7,327 nucleotides of DNA from an uncultured Bacteroidaceae bacterium (GTDB lineage: Bacteria; Bacteroidota; Bacteroidia; Bacteroidales; Bacteroidaceae): positions 1 through 7,327 of the forward strand of contig CAKRMO010000051.1 in NCBI GenBank assembly GCA_934364765.1, read 5' to 3'. The notes under the pieces are model-generated. The model was not told the DNA's origin and did not search any database. It worked only from the letters and a program-made list of their open reading frames with translations. Positions 1-6,316 of the stretch are shown here, in pieces; positions within the stretch are counted from its first letter, which is position 1; each line of letters starts with the position of its first letter. The translations under genes were made by a program, and so were the position numbers.

Positions 1-371
1 CCGTGATGCTGCGCCTGAAGAGCGACATCGTTGACCTGTTTGAGGGTGTGGCGAAAGGCGACCTCGACAGGCGCACAGTGGAGTTTGACGACCGTTCGGC
101 GGTTTGCGTGATGCTCGTGTCGGGCGGATACCCGCAGGAGTACAAAAAGGGCTTCCCCATTTCGGGGCTTGAGGACAAGGGCGACAGCATCCTGTTCCAT
201 TCCGGCACCTCGCTCAGCGGCGGGCAGACTGTTACCTCGGGCGGAAGGGTGATTGCCGTTTCGTCATACGGCAAGGACAAGGCGGAGGCGCTTGCCCGCT
301 CCATGGAGGTTGCCAAGAAGATAAGCTACGAGGGGAAATACTTCCGCACCGACATAGGCCAGGATCTGTAA
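1..371 (+). CDS. purD: Phosphoribosylamine--glycine ligase (GAR synthetase), C-terminal part
   Basis: PurD joins glycine to 5-phosphoribosylamine using ATP to make glycinamide ribonucleotide, the second step of de novo purine synthesis, in the cytoplasm. Only about the last 122 codons are present. The reading frame is open to the left edge, so the GTG at position 3 is an internal valine (VMLRLKSD) and not a start. Recognisable GARS C-terminal-domain signatures are [13 protein letters not shown] near residues 41-53, the [14 protein letters not shown] segment near 78-91, and the closing FRTDIG near residues 114-119. These agree with the usual PurD C-terminus. The next gene begins 12 bases after the stop on the same strand, which suggests co-transcription. 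The family call is secure. The ATP-grasp core lies outside the window, so its integrity cannot be judged. Confidence 0.95.
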   Translation, partial: VMLRLKSDIVDLFEGVAKGDLDRRTVEFDDRSAVCVMLVSGGYPQEYKKGFPISGLEDKGDSILFHSGTSLSGGQTVTSGGRVIAVSSYGKDKAEALARSMEVAKKISYEGKYFRTDIGQDL

Positions 372-383
372 TAATATTAAATT

Positions 384-1340
384 ATGGAGTACAGGGGGGT
401 GCGCTATGCGATTGTAACCGGCAACACAACGCTGCTGGCGGCTTTTGCGTGCGCGGCCCTTTCATGGTTTTGCGGCAGCGGAAAAGCCTCTGACCAATAC
501 CTGTGGTGGGGAGGCTTTGGCGCAACCGTGCTGGCGGCGTATCTTCTGCTCGAGTTCAACAACCGCTTTTCGCTTCTGCGCATCCGCTCCCACATGATGC
601 CGTCGGTGTTTCTCGCAATGGCGGCGGCAATGCCATTCGGCCAGACCCTGTCGTGGGACTTTCTGCCGCCAATATGCCTGCTGCTGGCCTATTACTCCCT
701 GTTCCTGTCCTACCAGAATTTCCGTTCGCAAGGGTATGCGTTCCACGCGTTTGCCTTTCTCGGCATAGGGGCGTTGGTTTTCCCGCAAATGCTATACTTT
801 GCGCCGCTGTTCATGCTTTTCATGCTTGTGCAGCTGCGGTCGATGAGCGGCAAGGCTTTCGTGGCGGCGCTTCTGGGCATGGCAGCCCCGATTGCGCTGC
901 GCGAAGTTTTCCTGCTGCTTAACGGTTCGGCGGCGCAAATAGACGGGTTCTGGGTTGCCCTCCGAAATTTCCCCCACCCCGACTACGCCACGCTTGACGA
1001 GCACCGGCTCGTCTCGGCGGCGTTGGTCATCCTTGTGTCCCTTGCGGCGACGGTCCACTTCTTGCGCACGAGGTTCAACGACAAGATACGCACGCGGATG
1101 TTCTTCTACGTGATAATGCTCGAAGAGGCCGCGCTCATTGCCCTCGCCGCCCTGCAGCCGCAGCATTTCGATGTGCTGTTCAAACTCCTGCTTGTGAACG
1201 GCAGCATTCTGGCGGCGCACCACCTTTCGCTCGCCCGCGGCATCGCGGCTGACGTTTACTTTTACACACTGCTGGCCCTTTTCTGCTTCCTCGCCTTCTA
1301 CAACTTCACCGGTTACGATTTCGGGATATGGCCGCTTTGA
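384..1340 (+). CDS. Polytopic inner-membrane protein of unknown function
   Basis: This 318-residue protein is strongly hydrophobic, with roughly nine or ten candidate membrane segments (near residues 14-30, 41-57, 73-88, 93-111, 121-150, 158-179, 208-227, 238-258, 264-282 and 290-307). Short arginine-rich loops such as NNRFSLLRIRSH (59-70) and RTRFNDKIRTR (228-238) separate them. I see no catalytic motif. The general look resembles uncharacterised Bacteroidota membrane families (DUF6427-like), but that is only an impression. The ATG at 384 is chosen because it lies 12 bases after the purD stop, is preceded by an AT-rich leader, and gives a short N-terminus before the first membrane segment. 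Its 3' end overlaps the next gene by 13 bases, pointing to translational coupling and a shared transcript. Function unknown. Confidence 0.85.
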   Translation: MEYRGVRYAIVTGNTTLLAAFACAALSWFCGSGKASDQYLWWGGFGATVLAAYLLLEFNNRFSLLRIRSHMMPSVFLAMAAAMPFGQTLSWDFLPPICLLLAYYSLFLSYQNFRSQGYAFHAFAFLGIGALVFPQMLYFAPLFMLFMLVQLRSMSGKAFVAALLGMAAPIALREVFLLLNGSAAQIDGFWVALRNFPHPDYATLDEHRLVSAALVILVSLAATVHFLRTRFNDKIRTRMFFYVIMLEEAALIALAALQPQHFDVLFKLLLVNGSILAAHHLSLARGIAADVYFYTLLALFCFLAFYNFTGYDFGIWPL

Positions 1341-1780
1341 CAGATTTTCTTGTGCAGTTCGGCGGGTTCGGGATGTTTCTCTCGGCCCTGCTGGCGGGCA
1401 GCATCATCCCCTTCAGCTCGGAACTCGTGATGACCGCCCTCAAGCTTGCGGGAGTTTCAAACATGAGCCTGCTGCTCTGGGGCACGGCGGGGAATGTGCT
1501 TGGCAGCAGCCTGAACTACGGGCTCGGCAGGCTCGGGAAGCTGGAATGGCTTGAAAAGCACGCACACATAAGCAAGGAGAAAATGGACAAGGCCGAGGTG
1601 TTCGTAAGAAAGTACGGCCCGCTAATGGCCCTGCTTTCATGGATACCAATTCTCGGCTCCGCGATAACGGTAGCACTCGGGCTGCTGCGCTCGAACTTCT
1701 TTCTAACGCTGGTGTTCATGACCATAGGAAAAGCCGTACGCTACGCCGTGATTCTTTATGCCATGACGCAAATGCAATAG
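1328..1780 (+). CDS. YqaA/DedA-superfamily small membrane protein
   Basis: This 150-residue integral membrane protein resembles YqaA-type members of the DedA/VTT (SNARE-associated) superfamily. Visible family-like features are a re-entrant-looking segment with GSIIPFSSELVM (24-35), a glycine-rich GNVLGSSLNYGLGRLG (55-70), and a second conserved block WIPILGSAITVALGLLR (105-121) followed by a last membrane helix. The two blocks give the internal symmetry expected of the VTT fold. Better-studied DedA relatives are linked to lipid-carrier recycling and membrane homeostasis. YqaA proteins themselves are poorly characterised, so no substrate is claimed. The ATG at 1328 lies inside the last codons of the upstream gene, a 13-base overlap that suggests coupled translation. 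Length fits the family (about 140-190 aa). Confidence 0.85.
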   Translation: MAALTDFLVQFGGFGMFLSALLAGSIIPFSSELVMTALKLAGVSNMSLLLWGTAGNVLGSSLNYGLGRLGKLEWLEKHAHISKEKMDKAEVFVRKYGPLMALLSWIPILGSAITVALGLLRSNFFLTLVFMTIGKAVRYAVILYAMTQMQ

Positions 1781-1807
1781 CCCCCGCCGCAGTCTGCAGC
1801 ATTTTTT
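1770..1807 (+). terminator. Possible weak terminator after the purD-yqaA unit
   Basis: AAATGC at 1770-1775 and GCATTT at 1799-1804 can pair as six base pairs around a 23-base GC-rich loop, and the right arm leads into six T residues at 1802-1807. The stem is short, includes the last codons and stop of the YqaA-like gene, and has a long loop. This is only a weak intrinsic-terminator candidate, supported mainly by its position at the end of the transcription unit. Confidence 0.25.
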
Positions 1808-1948
1808 AACTTGCACACACGGAAACGGGCGTGCGCCATCGCGGCAATCCCTTTCCCACACGCGCATAGGCGAGCGTGAACATAGTTTAATCGGCGTGCC
1901 GTTTGCAGCCTTTCAAACGTTATGTGGCTCATGTTGAACACCGTAAAT

Positions 1949-1979
1949 TTTGCAGTTTGGGGAAAATTGCATAACTTTG
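1949..1979 (+). promoter_or_regulatory. Bacteroidota-type promoter for the rlpA-family gene
   Basis: TTTG at 1949-1952 is followed after 19 bases by TAACTTTG at 1972-1979, an exact match to the Bacteroides -33 TTTG / -7 TAnnTTTG consensus with normal spacing. A second TTTG at 1956-1959 is too close to serve as the -33. A start of transcription about four bases after the -7 element would fall near 1983, only about four bases before the ATG at 1987. Confidence 0.75.
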
Positions 1980-1986
1980 CACCAGC

Positions 1987-2580
1987 ATGAAGAAAATAGA
2001 AAGCTACACAATAGTAAAACTGATTGCGCTCCCTGTCATGCTGATGACGTTTCTGATAAACGCAAACGCACAGGAGACAGGCAAGGCGACATACTACTCC
2101 CACCGTCTGCACGGCCTGAAGATGAGCGACGGATCAAGATACCACCGCGACAGCATGACGTGCGCACACAAAACATATCCGCTGGGGACAACGCTGAAAG
2201 TGCGCAACCTCAAAAACGACAAGGAAGTTTACGTGAAAGTTACCGACCGGGGGCCTTTCGGACACCGCAGGATTATAGACCTCTCGTTTGCGGCCGCCAA
2301 GGAGCTTGACATCGTGAGAAGCGGAGTGGCGAGCGTGCAGGTGGAAAAGGTTGAGCCTTGGGCTCCGTTCCGCGATGAAAACTACTCAACCGTGCCGCAG
2401 CTTAAACTTACCGACCCCAACACCGGCGAATACGTAACGCTTGCGGAAGCAAAGGCTGCGAGAGACAAGGAGATTGAAAAGAAAACCCAAAAGATAGCCG
2501 TGGCAAAACTTCCGAAAGCAAAGAAACCGGAGCCGCGCTACCGCATAATGCGTGATGTGCTGTCGGCAAAAAGCAAATGA
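1987..2580 (+). CDS. rlpA: Septal-ring lytic transglycosylase RlpA-family protein, secreted
   Basis: This 197-residue exported protein has a signal peptide (residues 1-28, likely cut after ANA before Q29). One RlpA-like double-psi beta-barrel follows at about residues 31-121. Family landmarks are GKATYYS (32-38), the TCAHKTYPLGTTLKVRNL segment (58-75), VTDRGPFGHRRIIDLS (85-100) with Asp87 and His61, and AAAKELDIVRSGVASVQVEKV. Characterised RlpA proteins act on peptidoglycan, preferring glycan strands without stem peptides, at the septum. The usual C-terminal SPOR domain is missing. Instead there is a lysine-rich tail (about 158-197). Where many relatives have SGE before the aromatic residue (TASGERY), this protein has DGSRY (48-52), so Ser50 replaces that Glu. 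The ATG at 1987 is the only start that keeps a basic n-region for the signal peptide. The gene stands alone with its own promoter. Family call firm, enzymatic activity inferred. Confidence 0.9.
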   Translation: MKKIESYTIVKLIALPVMLMTFLINANAQETGKATYYSHRLHGLKMSDGSRYHRDSMTCAHKTYPLGTTLKVRNLKNDKEVYVKVTDRGPFGHRRIIDLSFAAAKELDIVRSGVASVQVEKVEPWAPFRDENYSTVPQLKLTDPNTGEYVTLAEAKAARDKEIEKKTQKIAVAKLPKAKKPEPRYRIMRDVLSAKSK

Positions 2581-2597
2581 CAACAAAGGCATACAAT

Positions 2598-2632
2598 AAT
2601 AAAGGCGCAACAAAACACGTTGAGCCTTTATT
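2598..2632 (+). terminator. Hairpin just after the rlpA-family gene
   Basis: AATAAAGGC (2598-2606) pairs perfectly with GCCTTTATT (2624-2632). After one G/A mismatch, CAAC (2608-2611) pairs with GTTG (2619-2622) around a seven-base loop. The hairpin begins 17 bases after the stop codon. The T-rich part (TTTATT) belongs to the right arm itself, and there is no separate T-tract afterwards. It could be a terminator or a 3'-end stabilising hairpin. Confidence 0.5.
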
Positions 2633-2677
2633 GTCAGTACAAGGTTTGTGTGCATTCAGAAACTGTTTTATTTTTTC

Positions 2678-2701
2678 GCCCCACGAGTGGGGTGTGTTTT
2701 T
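2678..2701 (+). terminator. Short GC-rich hairpin with T-tract, + strand terminator
   Basis: CCCCA (2679-2683) and TGGGG (2688-2692) form a five-pair GC-rich stem with a CGAG loop, extended by a G-T pair at 2678/2693. TGTGTTTTT (2693-2701) follows. On the - strand the stem is followed by A residues, so the polarity favours termination of + strand transcripts, that is a backup terminator for the rlpA-family gene about 100 bases upstream. Confidence 0.5.
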
Positions 2702-2732
2702 GAGGCAGGTCCGTCAGTCTGATGAGGATTTC

Positions 2733-3038
2733 TCAGTCTCTTTTGCGGCATCCGCGACAGGCAACCGCCGTCCAGACGGTAAGGACGAGCGCGGCAACAA
2801 TATTGCTGCCGTTCACGCAAACAAGCAGGGTTATTGCCGCCGACGCGTTAAGGAAACGCAGGGCGCGGCGAGGGCTTACCCTCTCCTCAAGAAGGAACGA
2901 GTAGAGTTGCGCAAGCCTTGCCACAGGCCTTGACGCGAGTATGCGCCCGCCGATATTTTTTGCCACACTCTTGACTGAAAACTCCCGCAGCGCGGTTTCG
3001 CCCATGCCGGCGATATTGCAAGTAAGTTCTTTTCTCAT
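2733..3038 (-). CDS. Small one-TM protein of unknown function
   Basis: This 101-residue protein is not one I recognise. The N-terminal half is soluble-looking and rich in basic residues, with segments such as MRKELTCNIAGMGE (1-14) and KNIGGRILASRPVARLAQL (27-45). A hydrophobic stretch at about residues 66-94 looks like one membrane helix or a helical hairpin, and the protein ends in a CRGC pair and basic residues (RKRD). The start at 3038 is preceded by a very A-rich leader (GTAAAAAAACAATACAGCA before the ATG), typical of translated Bacteroidota genes, which favours it over the opposite-strand frames. It lies 54 bases downstream of the WYL regulator on the same strand and could share its transcript. 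A weak TTCTTTTG -7-like element in the gap is an alternative. Coding status is likely but not certain. Confidence 0.65.
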   Translation of the reverse strand: MRKELTCNIAGMGETALREFSVKSVAKNIGGRILASRPVARLAQLYSFLLEERVSPRRALRFLNASAAITLLVCVNGSNIVAALVLTVWTAVACRGCRKRD

Positions 3039-3092
3039 TGCTGTATTGTTTTTTTACAATGCAAAAGAACGGCTTTGCAGTGACAATCTGCG

Positions 3093-4001
3093 TCATTTCG
3101 CGAAGCGCAGTGTTAAATCTTCGGCTTTTTCTTTCAGAAAGTCCTTGAATTTCCCGGATTTCACAACCTCGACATCGCTGTAAAGGCCAAACACAAACCG
3201 CATTGCTCCAAGATAGCTGCACACCTTGTCCTCGAACACGCTTGCGCCGTCCCCGCCTTCGGTTACCAACGGGCGAGCCTGGGGATATTCCTCGCACAAA
3301 AGCGAGGCGGCGCGTGAGGTGAGCCGCAGGCTTATCGTGTCAACAGGCGTGCCGGTAAACCCGAAAACATCCGTGTAAATCTGTTCGTGCGCCGGCTCTG
3401 CAATCCATTTTACGCCGAGCAGTTTCACCTCGCCTATTCTTGAAATCTTGAACGTCTTGTTCAGCCCCGACGCAGGTTCGTAACAGCGTATGTCGTCATT
3501 GGAGTTCATAAACCGGTAAGGCTCCACAATCCTGTCGCTCACGCTTCCGCCACGGAGCGAGCGGTATGACTTCAACACCACAGTCAGGTGCTGCTTCACC
3601 GCCTCGTAAAGGCGCGAGGTGTTTTCGGCAAGCCTCTTGTCCGTCTCATGACTTTCAAGAACCTTATAGTCGTAAATCCGCTCGAGTTTGCGCCGCAGGT
3701 TCTTTGCCCGCGTGCTGTTGTCGCCAACCGACGCCAGCAGTTGCGACACTGTGGCAGCCTCATCCTCGGTGAACATGACGCCGCCGGATATTTCGCGGAA
3801 GAACGGCGAATTTTTGTCAAGCCGGTAAATGTCGCCGCTGCGCTCCACCACAAACCCCATGTCGCGGAAAGCCTCAAGATAGCGGTACACCGAACGCTTG
3901 CTGAGCGAAAGGCGCGATGCAATCTCCCCGTTCGTAAGGCTTGCGTTACCGGCCAAAAGCGTCATAAGCTTTAGTTGCCTGTCCAATTTCCCAAGTTCCA
4001 T
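3093..4001 (-). CDS. HTH/WYL-domain transcriptional regulator (YafY-like)
   Basis: This is a 302-residue cytoplasmic DNA-binding protein. The N-terminus (about 1-60) is a winged helix-turn-helix of the DeoR/HTH_11 type: KLDRQLKLMTLLAGNASLT, then EIASRLSLSKRSVYRYLEAF as the recognition region, then a wing ending in GDIYRL. The middle (about 138-195) carries the WYL-like module, with VVLKSYRSLRGG, SDRIVEPYRF and FKISRIGEVKLLG, which matches how Bacteroidota members usually diverge from the literal W-Y-L. The C-terminal part (about 240-302) fits the WCX extension. WYL domains are thought to sense ligands, often nucleic acids or nucleotides. The frame stays open upstream to 4121, but the ATG at 4001 is preferred. 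It places the HTH at the N-terminus as usual, and the extra 40 residues show no domain and would overlap the divergent gene. Divergence from the glycosidase gene suggests it may regulate that cassette and itself. Confidence 0.88.
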   Translation of the reverse strand: MELGKLDRQLKLMTLLAGNASLTNGEIASRLSLSKRSVYRYLEAFRDMGFVVERSGDIYRLDKNSPFFREISGGVMFTEDEAATVSQLLASVGDNSTRAKNLRRKLERIYDYKVLESHETDKRLAENTSRLYEAVKQHLTVVLKSYRSLRGGSVSDRIVEPYRFMNSNDDIRCYEPASGLNKTFKISRIGEVKLLGVKWIAEPAHEQIYTDVFGFTGTPVDTISLRLTSRAASLLCEEYPQARPLVTEGGDGASVFEDKVCSYLGAMRFVFGLYSDVEVVKSGKFKDFLKEKAEDLTLRFAK

Positions 4002-4114
4002 AGGTGTTTTATATTGGTGTTGCAAAATTTCCGCCGCCAAAAGACTGGCGTTACAAAGAATATCGTTAAATTTACAATCAAAATTAATCATTTGTTCCCA
4101 TAAACCAACAAACA
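4002..4114. promoter_or_regulatory. Divergent promoter region between the WYL regulator and the glycosidase cassette
   Basis: These 113 bases must hold the promoters for both directions. For the regulator (- strand) I see two imperfect -7 candidates: TATTCTTTG (4062-4054), with TTTTG 16 bases upstream at 4083-4079, and AAATTTTG (4030-4023). For the glycosidase (+ strand) the only candidate is ATCATTTG (4087-4094), without a good -33. CGCCA/TGGCG (4035-4039 / 4046-4050) forms an inverted repeat with a six-base gap, and TTACAA occurs twice 21 bases apart (4051 and 4072). Both are possible regulator sites. None of these elements is a perfect consensus match. Confidence 0.45.
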
Positions 4115-5224
4115 ATGCCAAAAGATATGAGAATAAAACTTATAATTCTGCTCGCCGCATTTTCACTCTCCACAGCAATGCTTGCCGGCCGGCACGGCAG
4201 GTGGAGCGTTGAGAAAGCCAACGAATGGTATTCCAGGCAAGGCTGGATTGTAGGGGTGAACTACGTTCCCGCCACCGCAATAAACCAAATAGAGATGTGG
4301 CAGGCCTCAACATTCGACCCGCAAACCATTGAGCGCGAGATGAAGCTCGTGCAATACTGCGGCTTCAACACCGTAAGGGTGTTTCTCTCACACCTTGTTT
4401 ACCTTGACGACCCCAAGGGCTTCAAGAAACGCTTCTCACAGTTTCTGGATATTTGCGAAAAGCACGGCGTGAAGGTGGAAGTTTCGTTCTGGACCAACGG
4501 CGGCAAATGCAAAAAGCCCGCTCTCGGGAAACAGCCCGACAGCCAGTATGGCGTGCACAACTCGCAATGGGTCATGGTGCCGGGCGCGGAATGGGCTAAC
4601 GACAAGACCAAATGGCCGCTGCTGGAAAAAATGGTGAAGGACATCATCAGAACCTACCGGAACGACAGCCGCGTGCTTATGTGGTGCCTTTACAACGAGC
4701 CTGAAAACCACAGGCGCGGCATAACCACCTCCGTGCCGCTGATGAGCGAGACATTCAGGTGGGCAAGGGAGGCCAAGCCGTCCCAGCCGCTCACCGCGCC
4801 GCTGTGGTCGTGGGTGGGAAACACCATAACATCGCTGCCCGAAGTAAGCTACGCGCTTGAAAACAGCGACATCATAACCTTCCACGCCTACGACACACCA
4901 AAAAGCCTGGAACGCTACATCAAGCAGCTCCTGCCATACAAGCGCCCGCTGGTATGCACGGAATTCCTCGCCCGGCAAATGGGCTCCACGTTCGAAGGCT
5001 CATACCCAATCTTCAAAAAATACAATGTGGGGGCGTTGAGCTTCGGGCTCACCGCCGGAAAGTGCAATTTCAATTTCTACTGGAACAAGGAAGACGCACA
5101 GGGCAACTCAATCCCGTGGACCGAAGAGCCGAAAACATGGTTCCACGACATATTCCGCGCAGACGGCACGCCATGGAGCAAGGCCGAGGTGGACTACATA
5201 CGCAGCCAGACCAGCGCAAAGTAA
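4115..5224 (+). CDS. Secreted clan-A glycoside hydrolase (GH5-like, often annotated 1,4-beta-xylanase/cellulase)
   Basis: This 369-residue exported TIM-barrel glycosidase has a signal peptide in residues 5-24 (MRIKLIILLAAFSLSTAMLA). The barrel starts with GVNYVPATAINQIEMWQ (47-63). The NTVRVFL strand (85-91) is typical of clan GH-A. WCLYNEPEN (190-198) contains the acid/base Glu195 after Asn194. ITFHAYD (254-260) supplies the conserved His/Tyr, and LVCTEFLAR (279-287) carries the likely nucleophile Glu283. Both glutamates of a retaining mechanism are therefore present. The C-terminal PKTWFHDIFRADGTPW is typical of a Bacteroidota group usually labelled 1,4-beta-xylanase or cellulase. The true substrate is unknown. 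A second in-frame ATG (4127) gives a cleaner signal peptide and may be the real start. The GH43-like gene follows 64 bases downstream with no clear promoter between, so the two are probably co-transcribed and secreted to act on the same polysaccharide. Confidence 0.88.
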   Translation: MPKDMRIKLIILLAAFSLSTAMLAGRHGRWSVEKANEWYSRQGWIVGVNYVPATAINQIEMWQASTFDPQTIEREMKLVQYCGFNTVRVFLSHLVYLDDPKGFKKRFSQFLDICEKHGVKVEVSFWTNGGKCKKPALGKQPDSQYGVHNSQWVMVPGAEWANDKTKWPLLEKMVKDIIRTYRNDSRVLMWCLYNEPENHRRGITTSVPLMSETFRWAREAKPSQPLTAPLWSWVGNTITSLPEVSYALENSDIITFHAYDTPKSLERYIKQLLPYKRPLVCTEFLARQMGSTFEGSYPIFKKYNVGALSFGLTAGKCNFNFYWNKEDAQGNSIPWTEEPKTWFHDIFRADGTPWSKAEVDYIRSQTSAK

Positions 5225-5288
5225 AAAAACGCCGCGATGCCGGCACAACCCAAACCAATATACAAGCAAACATCACCCACTAAAAAAC

Positions 5289-6239
5289 ATGAGGACAAGA
5301 TTTTCAATACTTTTCACGCTATTTTTGTCGCTGCACCTTTGTGCGCAGAAAACCAACATCCCCACATCACAGATTAAATGCAGAGACCCGTTCATAACCG
5401 TTGACCGCGAAAATGGGGAATACTACCTTATAATGTCGCGGCGCGGGCCCGAAAACGCAAGGCTCTTCGCCTACAAAAGCAAAGACCTTGAAAACTGGGA
5501 CGAAGCAGGATACGTTTACCACATGCCCGAAGGCTACAAGTGCCCCGACGACTGGTGGGCGCCCGACACATACTGTTACAACGGCAAATACTACTGTTTT
5601 GTAACAGTTGCAAACCACGCCAAGGGAATAATGCGCGGAACAACAGTGCTGCGCTCCGACAACGGCCCGCTCGGCCCATACAAGAACATCATGCCCGATG
5701 ACCGCCTGTTCATAACGCCTCCGGGAATGCAATGCCTTGACGCATCCCTATACATCGACAAGGACGGCGAACCGTGGACTTTCTTCAGCGTGGAATGGAA
5801 CGGCCCTAACGTAACCGACAGCGTGGGCGAAATATGGTGCCAGCGTCTCAACAAAAACCTTGACGGAACAATAGGCGACCCTGTGCGCCTGTTCCGCACC
5901 GCCGACGCACCGTGGGCAAGAGAAGCCAACGGCAAGGCAATCGTAACCGACGCACCGTTCGTGTGGCGCGACGACAAAAGCGGACACCTCCTTATGCTGT
6001 GGTCAAGTTTCGCCCCAAAATACGCCATTGGTCAGGCTATTTCCGCATCCGGAAACCCAACAGGACCGTGGGTTCACGAAAAAACCATGATATTCCCCAA
6101 CAACGGAGGCCACCAGATGGTGTTCCGCGATCTGAAAGGCAACCTTAAGATGTCGTTCCACTCCCCCAATGAGGCAGGCAGCACGCTAACAATAAAAGAT
6201 GCCGTAATAAAGAACGGAAAGTTCCTTCCCGCAAAATGA
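5289..6239 (+). CDS. Secreted GH43-like five-bladed beta-propeller glycosidase
   Basis: This 316-residue protein has a signal peptide (1-19, likely cut LCA before Q20; the cysteine at 18 is not in a good lipobox). One GH43-type propeller domain fills the rest. CRDPFITVD (31-39) carries the general-base Asp33. WWAPDTYCYNGKYYCFVT (89-106) is the next blade, and MQCLDASLYIDKDGEPW (147-163) holds the pKa-modulating Asp151. IVTDAPFVW (218-226) occupies the general-acid site, and GGHQMVF (273-279) supplies a conserved His. GH43 enzymes usually act on arabinose- or xylose-containing glycans by inversion. The general acid is normally Glu, but here Asp221 stands at that place. Related Bacteroidota sequences I recall carry VTDGP there, so this may be a subfamily trait. 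No accessory carbohydrate-binding domain is visible. Likely the second gene of a two-enzyme operon. Substrate unproven. Confidence 0.88.
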   Translation: MRTRFSILFTLFLSLHLCAQKTNIPTSQIKCRDPFITVDRENGEYYLIMSRRGPENARLFAYKSKDLENWDEAGYVYHMPEGYKCPDDWWAPDTYCYNGKYYCFVTVANHAKGIMRGTTVLRSDNGPLGPYKNIMPDDRLFITPPGMQCLDASLYIDKDGEPWTFFSVEWNGPNVTDSVGEIWCQRLNKNLDGTIGDPVRLFRTADAPWAREANGKAIVTDAPFVWRDDKSGHLLMLWSSFAPKYAIGQAISASGNPTGPWVHEKTMIFPNNGGHQMVFRDLKGNLKMSFHSPNEAGSTLTIKDAVIKNGKFLPAK

Positions 6240-6253
6240 ATTGAAGAAACCGC

Positions 6254-6316
6254 AAAAACTACATAGGACATGGGAAAAACTACGTCCTATGCAGGAAAAA
6301 TTATGTCTGATGTAGT
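6254..6316. repeat. Three degenerate 21-bp tandem units with phased A-tracts
   Basis: Units at 6254-6274, 6275-6295 and 6296-6316 each open with AAAAA. Units 1 and 2 share AAAAACTAC and agree at 13 of 21 positions. Units 2 and 3 agree at 15 of 21, with four of the six differences being C/T changes. CATAGGAC (6262-6269) in unit 1 is the exact reverse complement of GTCCTATG (6284-6291) in unit 2. On the - strand, AAACTACATCAGACAT (6318-6303) matches AAACTACATAGGACAT (6256-6271) at 14 of 16 positions. The array therefore contains both direct and inverted copies of one motif. Confidence 0.7.

Noticed and set aside
1756..2112. 118-residue antisense frame across the rlpA promoter and signal peptide
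   Set aside because: It has cysteine-rich, low-logic composition, no plausible leader, and covers a clear promoter and start on the other strand.
2719..2740. CTGATGAG resembling a hammerhead ribozyme core
   Set aside because: No matching GAAA core segment or third stem follows at a usable distance, so the match is by chance.
2577..2933. 118-residue + strand frame overlapping the rlpA stop
   Set aside because: It runs through two hairpins, has no domain, and is antisense to the better-supported small membrane protein.
3045..3060. ATTGT/ACAAT inverted repeat around a T6 run, considered as a terminator
   Set aside because: The five-pair AT stem is too weak, and the homopolymer is in the loop rather than after the stem. 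On the - strand it is simply the A-rich leader of the small gene.
4002..4121. In-frame 40-residue N-terminal extension of the WYL regulator starting at 4121
   Set aside because: It would overlap the divergent glycosidase start, shows no domain, and would push the HTH away from the N-terminus. The ATG at 4001 gives the standard layout.
4436..4978. 180-residue antisense frame inside the glycosidase gene
   Set aside because: The sense strand carries a complete glycosidase with both catalytic glutamates. The antisense frame has no motif and arises from GC-rich codon use.
5225..5288. Possible separate promoter for the GH43-like gene
   Set aside because: No TAnnTTTG or TTTG pair is present in the 64-base gap. 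A GCCG/CGGC stem of four pairs is too short to be a terminator, so co-transcription is the simpler reading.
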